Source of the DNA: Actinomycetota bacterium
Lineage (GTDB): Bacteria; Actinomycetota; Thermoleophilia; BMS3ABIN01
DNA length: 64,000 nucleotides
Assembly: GCA_023382335.1 (NCBI GenBank)
Contig: JAMCPM010000011.1
Location: 1 to 64,000 of the forward strand
Direction: 5' to 3'
Shown here: positions 41,261 to 48,574 of the stretch, one piece after another
How positions within the stretch are numbered: the first letter of the stretch is position 1
Layout of the letters: each line of letters opens with the position of its first letter
The notes under the pieces: generated by a model
Told to the model about the DNA's origin: nothing
Databases searched by the model: none
The model's input: only the letters and a program-made list of their open reading frames with translations
Made by a program: the position numbers and the translations under genes

Positions 41261-41266
41261 TATAAT
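41261..41266. promoter_or_regulatory. TATAAT in the divergent promoter region of the polysaccharide operons
   Basis: TATAAT (41261-41266) lies inside TCTTATATATAATC between the divergent Wzz-kinase and O-antigen ligase genes, 32 bases before ATG 41298. On the minus strand the same AT-rich block gives near-consensus -10 sequence, so both operons may share it. No convincing -35 is seen at 16-18 bp. Confidence 0.45.
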
Positions 41267-41297
41267 CATGCGATGATGCAAAGCAACTGGAACGTAT

Positions 41298-42878
41298 ATG
41301 CATTCCTCCGCTGACGGGCACGATACATTCAGGCCACCAACGACGCGCATTTCCGCTGTCAGAAATCCCTTTTTCCCGGGTTTGCGCCAGGCGGGGCCGT
41401 ACTGGGCCGTGCTCGTCGTTGCCGCGCTGGTAGCTTTCGCCGTGTTCAACAACGGCGCATATTTCCTGAGCGCCATGACGCTATGCATCGTCGGATCCTG
41501 GGCGGTGGTAATAGGCCTCTTATTCGCCAACAAACACGAAACTCTTTCAGGCTGGTCACCGGGTCAACTCGGATTATTGGGGATAGCGGTCTGCCTCTGG
41601 ATGTGGATGGGACTATCCCTTGTCTGGTCGATTTCCGCGGATCAGACCTGGATTGACTTCAACCGCATGGGAGGTTATGCCGCCGTGCTTTTGATCGGCA
41701 TGGTAGTCGGTAGAAAAAGATATCCGCCGCGTTTGGCTGTCATGCTACTGCTGGCCGTGGTAACTTCGGCAGCCTTGTACGGCCTGGCTTCCAAAGCGCT
41801 GCCATCCCTGGTGGATAACATGGATGAGATGGGTCGCCTCGCGGTTCCTATCGGCTATATCAACGCCATGGGGCTGCTGATGGCGATTGGTTTCCCGCTA
41901 TCCGTCTATCTTGTTTCAGCGAGGGATTTCCACTGGCTGGTACGCTTGCTCTCGGCAATGGCTGCGCCATTAATTCTGGTCAGCCTGTTTTTTACATTTT
42001 CTCGCGGATCGATCCTGGCCTTACTTTTCGGGTTGCTTCTTTATTTCATCATTGCTCCGATTCGGCTGAGGAGCTTTGGTGCTCTGGTGCTGCCCATGCT
42101 TCCAGCCGCCTTGATCGCGAACTGGAGCAACGGCCAGGATGCGCTGTTGAAGGACCATGTCGCCATGAGTGAACGTTTGACGGCCGCATCTTCTCTCAGA
42201 TGGTATCTCCTGTTTACGGTGCTGGCCGTCGGGATTGTGTTTTTAATATTTCTGGTCGCTGGCAAGCATGTTCGGGTGCCGGCGGCCGCGGGGAAAGTGA
42301 CCGGAGCGGCCATAATTCTGGTTCTGTTCGCAGCGGTCGTCGGAGGCTCTGCGATCCTGGTGACATCTAAACCCTCATTCGGTGACTGGTCGGTTCAGGC
42401 TTATCGGGATTTCAGATACGGTGTGCCGAGCAGTGAAGGCACGGCAAGACTGCTTCAACTCGGGTCCTCCGGCCGCTGGGTGTTGTGGCAGGAAGCCCTT
42501 GCCAACTGGGAAGCTCATCCGGTCGCGGGCACCGGCGCTCAGACTTTTCCTTTGGTCCATCTGGCCCGCAGAGGATCAGAGGCCATATTCGTAAAACAGG
42601 CCCACGGTCTCGGCTTCAGCCTGCTCACAGAACTGGGCATGGTCGGCTTCGCCCTTGGCGGCGCCTTTATCGCGGCTGCCATGACACTGGGTATGCTCGC
42701 TTGGCGCCGGACCCGGGACCGCTGGGAAAGGGGTCTGGCGGCGTCGATTGTCTCCGTGATGGTCATCTATCTGATCCACACGTCCTTTGACTGGGACTGG
42801 AATATGTTCGGTCTGACTATGATCTTTTTCTTCTTCGCAGGCATCATGGCGGGATGGCCCCGTCTTTCTAAAGCTTGA
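41298..42878 (+). CDS. O-antigen ligase/polymerase-like membrane protein
   Basis: 526 residues and about twelve membrane helices. A family-typical SRGSILALLFGLLLYFI helix leads to a periplasmic loop with RLLQLGSSGRWVLWQEALANWEAHPVAGTGAQTF, then QAHGLGFSLLTELGMVGF with the conserved His. WaaL-type proteins of this form, with LGSSGRW and NPVAGTGAG-like motifs, are common in actinobacterial and Gram-positive polysaccharide clusters. It is divergent from the main operon and followed by the WbaP gene. Whether it ligates, polymerises or glycosylates proteins is not decided by sequence. Confidence 0.88.
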   Translation: MHSSADGHDTFRPPTTRISAVRNPFFPGLRQAGPYWAVLVVAALVAFAVFNNGAYFLSAMTLCIVGSWAVVIGLLFANKHETLSGWSPGQLGLLGIAVCLWMWMGLSLVWSISADQTWIDFNRMGGYAAVLLIGMVVGRKRYPPRLAVMLLLAVVTSAALYGLASKALPSLVDNMDEMGRLAVPIGYINAMGLLMAIGFPLSVYLVSARDFHWLVRLLSAMAAPLILVSLFFTFSRGSILALLFGLLLYFIIAPIRLRSFGALVLPMLPAALIANWSNGQDALLKDHVAMSERLTAASSLRWYLLFTVLAVGIVFLIFLVAGKHVRVPAAAGKVTGAAIILVLFAAVVGGSAILVTSKPSFGDWSVQAYRDFRYGVPSSEGTARLLQLGSSGRWVLWQEALANWEAHPVAGTGAQTFPLVHLARRGSEAIFVKQAHGLGFSLLTELGMVGFALGGAFIAAAMTLGMLAWRRTRDRWERGLAASIVSVMVIYLIHTSFDWDWNMFGLTMIFFFFAGIMAGWPRLSKA

Positions 42879-42950
42879 TAGCCGCTTTTCCGAATGCTCT
42901 TTCGTCCCTCTGATCATTTTTCGCTCTGTCCGGACGTGTTAAAATATAAA

Positions 42951-43013
42951 GGCTGGCCTTGCTGTAAGACACGGTTGTGAGCAAGTGCGCCGTGTCGGCG
43001 GGCCTGTTTTTTT
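42951..43013 (+). ncRNA. structured leader RNA with terminator-like U-run ahead of the initiating transferase
   Basis: Outer stem GGCTGGCC (42951-42958) with GGCGGGCC (42997-43004), 7 of 8 pairs counting G-U; inner stem GACACGG (42968-42974) with CCGTGTC (42990-42996), perfect; then seven T residues (43007-43013). A TGTTAAAAT extended -10 (42937-42945) lies just upstream. A second small hairpin, GGCGCT/AGCGCC (43016-43030), precedes the ribosome site. It fits an attenuator or a riboswitch expression platform. It has none of the conserved sequence of the cyclic-di-GMP riboswitches I know. Confidence 0.4.
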
Positions 43014-43052
43014 GAGGCGCTGTCAGCGCCGTGGGTTTAAGGGAGAATTTTG

Positions 43053-44480
43053 ATGTCAGGAAAAAGCAGACTGCCGCGCCTGGTGCTGCTGGCTGATGTC
43101 CTTGCGGGTATTTTTGCCACCTTATTGACCTGGTTTATCGTTAGTGGTTTTCCGGCTTTCGCGGTACATAGCCGCAACGATCTCTCTGTTTTCGACTTCA
43201 TGTTCTATATCTCGTTCGTGCTGCTGACTCTTACCGGCATCTTCTTGGGCGGCGATTACGTATCCCAGAAAAGATATTCACGGCTGGCGGACATCTCGCT
43301 CGTATTGAAGAGCGGCCTGGTCGCCTTTGCCCTGCTGGTATGTTCTGCTTTCGTACTCGAGGATTTTGTCTTCGCCGAGCATGATGATTTTTCGCGTCCC
43401 GGCATCATCATCATGATCACAACTTTCATGGCCTCCATTCTGGCGATAAGGGTGGTCGCGCACAAAAGCCAGATCAAGCTTTTTGGTAGAGGGGGCTGGC
43501 TGAAGAAGATGGTAATCGTCGGCGCCGGACCCGAGGCGGTCGATCTTTATCAGCATCTTCAGACCAAGGATTGGCTTGGAGTCAAGTGCGTCGGCTTCGT
43601 CGATGAGAAAGCGACAGTGTCTCCGGTAGCTGACATTCCCTTGCTGGGGAAGGTGGCGGACCTGCCGCGGCTGGTACAGGAACGTGAAGTCGGGGAAATA
43701 GTTATCGCCCTGCCGCCCGAGGACCATTCGCTGATGGAGAAGATTGTCAACAACGGCGTCAGGCGAAATGTGAAAGTCAGGATAATCCCGGACTCGTTCG
43801 CCTACCCGTACAGCAATCTCAACATCCAGGAATATGACGGGCTGGCAATGATTGATGTCCGGCAACCAAGCCTCGACGCCATGCACCGCGGGCTGAAGAG
43901 GTTCATCGACATCAGCTTTGCGATGGTGCTGATAATAATCGACCTGCCTCTGATGATTCCGATTATCATCATGATACGCATGACCTCCAAGGGTCCGGCC
44001 ATCTTCAGGCAAACTCGCCTCGGCAAGGACGGCGAACCCTTCGAGATGATGAAATTCCGCTCGATGTATGCCGATGCACCCGAATTGCGGGAAAAGCTAA
44101 AAAGGCGCAACGAGGCGACCGGCGCCATGTTCAAGATGAAGGAAGATCCCCGTATCACCGGTTTTGGCAGGTTCATCAGGCGCACAAGCCTGGATGAGTT
44201 GCCACAGCTGTTCAATATTCTCAGGGGAGACATGAGCCTGGTCGGTCCCCGTCCGCCGCTGCCGGACGAGGTCGGGCGTTATCATGCACATCATCTAAAG
44301 CGTCTGGCTGTACGCCCGGGAGTGACAGGGTTATGGCAGGTCAGCGGACGTGACCGAAGGGATTTTGAGGAAATGTCGAGGCTCGACCTGTACTACATCG
44401 AGAACTGGTCGATCGTGCTTGATCTGAAGATAATACTCAAAACGGTGCCGGTTGTTTTATCCCGGCGCGGAGCGTACTGA
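43053..44480 (+). CDS. undecaprenyl-phosphate sugar phosphotransferase (WbaP/WcaJ type)
   Basis: 475 residues from ATG 43053, seven bases after GGGAG (a TTG just before it is less likely). Four N-terminal membrane helices, a Rossmann-like CoA-binding-type domain (MVIVGAGPEAVDLYQHL, ~150-270), then the catalytic domain: membrane hairpin DISFAMVLIIIDLPLMIPII, QTRLGKDGEPFEMMKFRSMYADA, catalytic RRTSLDELPQLFN, GDMSLVGPRPPLPDEV and PGVTGLWQVSGR. It transfers a hexose-1-phosphate to undecaprenyl phosphate, starting the repeat unit. It is the second initiating transferase in the region. Confidence 0.93.
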   Translation: MSGKSRLPRLVLLADVLAGIFATLLTWFIVSGFPAFAVHSRNDLSVFDFMFYISFVLLTLTGIFLGGDYVSQKRYSRLADISLVLKSGLVAFALLVCSAFVLEDFVFAEHDDFSRPGIIIMITTFMASILAIRVVAHKSQIKLFGRGGWLKKMVIVGAGPEAVDLYQHLQTKDWLGVKCVGFVDEKATVSPVADIPLLGKVADLPRLVQEREVGEIVIALPPEDHSLMEKIVNNGVRRNVKVRIIPDSFAYPYSNLNIQEYDGLAMIDVRQPSLDAMHRGLKRFIDISFAMVLIIIDLPLMIPIIIMIRMTSKGPAIFRQTRLGKDGEPFEMMKFRSMYADAPELREKLKRRNEATGAMFKMKEDPRITGFGRFIRRTSLDELPQLFNILRGDMSLVGPRPPLPDEVGRYHAHHLKRLAVRPGVTGLWQVSGRDRRDFEEMSRLDLYYIENWSIVLDLKIILKTVPVVLSRRGAY

Positions 44481-44543
44481 TGTCTTCAGGCAGTGATTGA
44501 GTGGACCGCTACCGGTCCCTGCGGGCGGCGTTTGAGCAGACCG

Positions 44544-45224
44544 CTAGCTTGTTCCGGAGTTGAGCAGCGAAGCCGAGGTCAACTTTCCCTGGACGACCAG
44601 GCGGTGCGATGTGTCCCAGGGTGGATCGCAGGTGATGAGGGTGACCGCTTCAAAGCCCGGCGAATTTAGGATCGCCGTATCATCCGGCGTCGTTATCCTC
44701 TTACTCACCACGGTGTAATTGAACTCGGCGTAAGTGGTCTTTACGTGGATGTCGTCGCCCTCAGAGAGATCGTCGATGTTGAGAAACGGCGCCCCATAGA
44801 GCACCCGGTCGCCGGCCAGGCTGAAATTCTCCCCCATCCCCGGCAGTGGCGTGTCTTCCATGTGGCCGACACCTTTTCTGAGGGAACTGTCGGTGGTGCC
44901 TTCAACGACGATGGCATTGATGCCGATCCTGGGGATCTCCAGCCTGGCGATCGTCTGCTCGCTGTGAAGCTGTTTCTGGAAAGCCTTGGCGAGCTCGCGG
45001 ATCTTTTCCGTCTCGGCAGCACCTTGCATCTTGCCCAACACCGACTGGTTGAGGGACAAGGCCGAAGCCGATTCCTGATCGAATTCAGCCGGCAGGCCCC
45101 GCTGGGCAAAATATCCCATCACCCAGGTAGCGGGAATGTAAAGCAGCACCCCGAGGCCAGCGATGATCAGCACGATGCCGAACACCTTCAGGGGTTTGCC
45201 ATATCTTTTCCGGGGTTGTTTCAT
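44544..45224 (-). CDS. sortase-fold transpeptidase (class D/E-like) with the catalytic His replaced by Asp
   Basis: 226 residues from ATG 45224, behind GAGGAA; a longer frame to 45293 lacks a ribosome site. Cytoplasmic KQPRKRYGK, one membrane helix (VFGIVLIIAGLGVLLYIP, ~15-33), a linker and a sortase barrel: RLEIPRIGINAIVVEG, GHMEDTPLPGMGENFSLAGDR, GDDIHVKTTYAEFNYTVVS, VTLITCDPPWDTSHRLVVQG. Cys199 (TLITC) and Arg208 (HRL) are present. The position that reads AGHR in active sortases is AGDR (codon GAC at 44808-44810), so the general base His is missing. It may be inactive or use another residue. A substrate-like LPSTG protein is encoded at 24913. Confidence 0.85.
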   Translation of the reverse strand: MKQPRKRYGKPLKVFGIVLIIAGLGVLLYIPATWVMGYFAQRGLPAEFDQESASALSLNQSVLGKMQGAAETEKIRELAKAFQKQLHSEQTIARLEIPRIGINAIVVEGTTDSSLRKGVGHMEDTPLPGMGENFSLAGDRVLYGAPFLNIDDLSEGDDIHVKTTYAEFNYTVVSKRITTPDDTAILNSPGFEAVTLITCDPPWDTSHRLVVQGKLTSASLLNSGTS

Positions 45225-45391
45225 GAATGAGTTCCTCGAGAGAGTATTGATTGTTACCGGCTCTATTTCTAGCATAATCGAGCCTGCCGCCAATCACAAG
45301 AAAGCTGTCTGGACGTAGGCTCCCCGATGATGTAGGGTTCTGGCGGCGGAACGAGAGTGTTCGTCCGTTAGCGATTACCGCGTTTCTATAG

Positions 45392-46186
45392 ATGGATGGC
45401 GTCCTGAAGTTCATAGATACACATTGCCATATCATCCCCGGGGTAGATGATGGTGCGGCAGATATCGAGACCAGCATCGAGATGGGCAGGATTGCCGCTG
45501 CCGATGGTGTCACCACTATCGTGGCCACGCCTCACATTGTCGAGGGTTTTTATGACGGGGCCAATCGCGAGCAAAAGCTTCAGGAGCTGCGGAGCGGTCT
45601 CCTTGCGGCCGGTATAAGCCTGGACCTGGTCGCGGGGGCAGAGGTTCCCATGAGCGCATGTCTCGCCGGCGACGAGGACTTCCTGCGAACGCTGACGATC
45701 GATGGCGGCAACTACCTGTTGATGGAGACCGCAGAAACCACCTTTGAACAGGTAGCCCAGGCTGCCTACAGGGTCCGCCTCTGCGGACTGATCCCTATTC
45801 TTGCTCATCCGGAGCGCACCATCTTTGTCCAGGAGCATCCCTTGCGCCTGGCTGAGATCATCGACCGTGACGACATCTTCTGTCAGGTCACAGCCGGCAG
45901 CATCGAAGGGCTCTTCGGCAAGACCATCCGCAGAACCAGCCTGGCAATGGCCGAAGCGGGCATGATGCATCTGGTTGCCAGTGATGCCCATTCCACGCGC
46001 CGGCGTTCACCGCGTCTAACAGAATGTTACCGGCTTCTGGTTGAAGAGGCCGGGGTCGAATTAGCGCAGATGGTCCTTGTTGAAAACCCATCACGTGTGC
46101 TCAGCGGAGAAAAACTGGAACGCTCCCGGCATGGGATCGCCAGTTCGCGCCGCAGCCTGCGGGCAAGGATTTTCCGCTCCCGGTAG
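45392..46186 (+). CDS. CpsB/YwqE-type tyrosine-protein phosphatase (PHP domain)
   Basis: 264 residues. PHP metal-binding motifs: FIDTHCHIIPGVDDG (~7), VATPHIVEGFY (~43), VAGAEVPMS, ILAHPERTIF (~137) and LVASDAHSTRRRSPRL (~193). The enzyme dephosphorylates BY-kinases, in this window CpsD at 24103 and/or the Wzz-kinase fusion at 39628, so that polymerisation cycles. The ribosome site before ATG 45392 is weak. The last codons lie in a perfect hairpin (46163-46200). Confidence 0.93.
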   Translation: MDGVLKFIDTHCHIIPGVDDGAADIETSIEMGRIAAADGVTTIVATPHIVEGFYDGANREQKLQELRSGLLAAGISLDLVAGAEVPMSACLAGDEDFLRTLTIDGGNYLLMETAETTFEQVAQAAYRVRLCGLIPILAHPERTIFVQEHPLRLAEIIDRDDIFCQVTAGSIEGLFGKTIRRTSLAMAEAGMMHLVASDAHSTRRRSPRLTECYRLLVEEAGVELAQMVLVENPSRVLSGEKLERSRHGIASSRRSLRARIFRSR

Positions 46187-46200
46187 CGGAAAATCCTTGC
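46163..46200 (+). terminator. perfect 16-bp hairpin spanning the phosphatase stop codon
   Basis: GCAAGGATTTTCCGCT (46163-46178), 6-base loop, exact complement (46185-46200). The TAG stop is at 46184-46186, at the loop edge, so the hairpin includes coding sequence. No T-run follows. It probably marks the 3' end of the polysaccharide unit before the chemosensory operon, or protects the mRNA. Confidence 0.5.
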
Positions 46201-46269
46201 AATCAAGCTTGGGCGCCCACCAACCGATACACCTCCCAGCTAAAGCGGACGCGGCTTGCGTCCGAACTA

Positions 46270-46839
46270 ATGCAAACCAGGGCAGTCCCACAGGGCGTGG
46301 ACGAGATGGGTGCACAGACAGGAACCTTTTTTTGGGGGGCAAGTGAGGGAGGCAACCTTCCTGATTCCCCGCAATTCGAGAAGCCGGAGGATACTTTACC
46401 CTTCGTCGTATTCTCGCTTGCGGAAGAAACCTTCGCCGTCGAGATCACAAGGATCCGGGAGATAATCCGGATACCAAAGGTGACATGGGTGCCGGGAGCT
46501 CCAGATCTCATCCGGGGCGTGATCAATCTTCGGGGAAACGTTGTGGCGGTTATTGATTTGGCCGCGATTCTTTCTTTGCCTGCCTCGGTTGAGACTCCCA
46601 AAAGCCGGATCATTGTCGCCGAGACCGGCGATCAGGTAGCGGGAATGCTGGTCGACAGTGTCAGCCGGGTCTCTGACATAGCGCCGTCGCAGGTGGAACC
46701 AGCCCTTCGCACGCTCGATGAAAGTCAGAGATCGTTTGTTATCGCCCAGTCCAGCCAGGATGAAAAGCTGATAGGAATACTTGACCTGGAACAGATCATG
46801 GAACGGGTCCGCGCAATAAAGACAGAAAATCTAACCTAA
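46270..46839 (+). CDS. cheW: chemosensory adaptor CheW
   Basis: 189 residues with a ~40-residue low-complexity extension, then a single CheW SH3-like domain: [74 protein letters not shown]. CheW couples the receptor to CheA. The operon has only this one CheW, whereas the Wsp system of pseudomonads has two. It starts 83 bases after the phosphatase gene, past the hairpin, and is followed 16 bases later by the receptor. Confidence 0.93.
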   Translation: MQTRAVPQGVDEMGAQTGTFFWGASEGGNLPDSPQFEKPEDTLPFVVFSLAEETFAVEITRIREIIRIPKVTWVPGAPDLIRGVINLRGNVVAVIDLAAILSLPASVETPKSRIIVAETGDQVAGMLVDSVSRVSDIAPSQVEPALRTLDESQRSFVIAQSSQDEKLIGILDLEQIMERVRAIKTENLT

Positions 46840-46855
46840 CGGAAGAGGGGAACAG

Positions 46856-48553
46856 ATGGCCGTTGGAGGCGGAACAATAGAATACGGACATGGAAGCACG
46901 CCACTGGAACCATCGAACGTGGAAGTCGACGGAAGTTCGGTTCCCGGAGGCGGGCGGCTGCGTGGTTTCTTAAGTTCCAGCATCGAGGTCAAGATCCTGG
47001 GGCTGGTATCGCTTCTGATAGTGGTCGGCTTCGGCACATTCGCGCTGATCAATATACGGCACGAGCAGAGTGACATGGTCGCCCAGCAGGAAGAGATGAA
47101 CAGGTCCCTGGCGATCTCGGTCCACACCAGCCTCAAGACCAGCATGCTGGCCGGCAAGAGCGATCTGACCAGGCAAGCCCTCGAGAGCCTCAGGAATATC
47201 GATGAGGTCCGGCAGGTGAAAGTATTTACCACCGATGGAACCGAGGCTTTCAGCGGCGGCGGCGCCGCGGTTGGAACGGAAAAAGACGAATTGACAAAGG
47301 TGGTCAGCTCGGGAGAGGTGGCGTCCTTTTACGAAGGCGAGGGGCCGAATCGCATGTTGACTGAGATCCATCCGCTTCCCAATGAATCTGCCTGTCAGGC
47401 CTGCCATGGCATGGCCTCACCGATGCGGGGCGCGGTGCTGGTCTCAACATCTACGGAACGCGTTGACAGCACCCTGCAATCCAACAAGGTATTTTCAATC
47501 GTCGCCCTGGTGCTCACCCTGGCGTTTGTCATCATCGCCATGAAGGTGCTGCTGAAGATAGCGATTATCAAACCGCTTGTCCGAGTGGTCGAGGCAATCA
47601 AGCGGATCGCCGCGGGGGACCTCACGCTCAGAGTGCCGGCAAAGTCTACTGACGAGCTCGGCGTGCTGGCAAGCAGCTTCAATAACATGACCGGCTCTCT
47701 CAGGGATCTGAGCACAAAGATCATGGAAACCGGCGAACAGACCAGCGCCGCCTCAGCTGAGATATCCGCCATTGTCGAACAGCAGGCGAGCACGTCAGCC
47801 GAGCAGTCCTCCGCCGTGGCGGAGACGACTGCGACGATCGAGGAGCTGGCGGGGACCGCGAGGCAGATCGCGGACACGGCTGAATCGGTCGCCCGGGTCG
47901 CCGAAGAGACTTTCAATCACGCGCGGCAGGGGCATGATGCCGTCGCCGCCACTCTTGAAGGCATGGAATCCATAAACGAGAAAGTAAACAAGGTTGCTGC
48001 CAAAACCCTTTCCCTCGGTGAGAAGTCGCAACGTATCGGCACGATCCTCGAGATCATCAATGACATCGCCGATCAGACCAACCTGCTGGCCCTGAACGCC
48101 GCCGTCGAAGCTGCGCGCGCGGGAGACCAGGGCCGCGGATTTGCCGTGGTCGCGGGTGAGGTGCGCCGTCTGGCTGAGGAGAGCGTAGAGGCAACCGGAA
48201 AGATAAAATCGCTGATAGACGAGATCCAGTCCGAAACCAACAGCACTATCCTGGCAACGGAAGAAAGCGCCAAGGAAGTCGGACACGGAATGGATCTTGC
48301 GACTAACGCGGGCAAGTCCCTGGAGAGCATCCTCGAAGTGGTCGCTGAAAACACGACGGCGGCCAACGAGATATCGATCGCTACCCAGCAACAGAAGAGC
48401 GCCAGCGAGCAGGTCGTGGTCGCAATGACCAATATCTCCGAAGCCAGCAAGCAGCAGGCTAATGGCGCCCGTCAGACAGCTGCGGCAACAGAACAGCTCA
48501 ATCGGGCGGCGATCGAGCTACGTGAAGCGATCGCCCGCTTCAGGGTAAAGTAA
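46856..48553 (+). CDS. methyl-accepting chemoreceptor with an extracytoplasmic c-type heme (CxxCH) sensor
   Basis: 565 residues: helix 1 ([23 protein letters not shown], ~41-63), a periplasmic or extracellular sensor (~64-210), helix 2 ([21 protein letters not shown]), HAMP ([21 protein letters not shown]) and a cytoplasmic signalling domain with the hairpin tip [41 protein letters not shown]. The sensor contains CQACHGM at residues 180-184, a covalent heme-c site as in the heme sensors of Geobacter receptors, with the nearby Met (CHGMASPM) a possible axial ligand. It may respond to redox state, O2, NO or CO. Only one such motif is present. Confidence 0.93.
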   Translation: MAVGGGTIEYGHGSTPLEPSNVEVDGSSVPGGGRLRGFLSSSIEVKILGLVSLLIVVGFGTFALINIRHEQSDMVAQQEEMNRSLAISVHTSLKTSMLAGKSDLTRQALESLRNIDEVRQVKVFTTDGTEAFSGGGAAVGTEKDELTKVVSSGEVASFYEGEGPNRMLTEIHPLPNESACQACHGMASPMRGAVLVSTSTERVDSTLQSNKVFSIVALVLTLAFVIIAMKVLLKIAIIKPLVRVVEAIKRIAAGDLTLRVPAKSTDELGVLASSFNNMTGSLRDLSTKIMETGEQTSAASAEISAIVEQQASTSAEQSSAVAETTATIEELAGTARQIADTAESVARVAEETFNHARQGHDAVAATLEGMESINEKVNKVAAKTLSLGEKSQRIGTILEIINDIADQTNLLALNAAVEAARAGDQGRGFAVVAGEVRRLAEESVEATGKIKSLIDEIQSETNSTILATEESAKEVGHGMDLATNAGKSLESILEVVAENTTAANEISIATQQQKSASEQVVVAMTNISEASKQQANGARQTAAATEQLNRAAIELREAIARFRVK

Positions 48554-48574
48554 GCGGCGGACCGGGGAAAAGCT

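Noticed and set aside
42937-43030. Cyclic-di-GMP riboswitch
   Set aside because: Attractive given the neighbouring cyclase, but the conserved core sequences of the known classes are absent; reported only as a structured leader.
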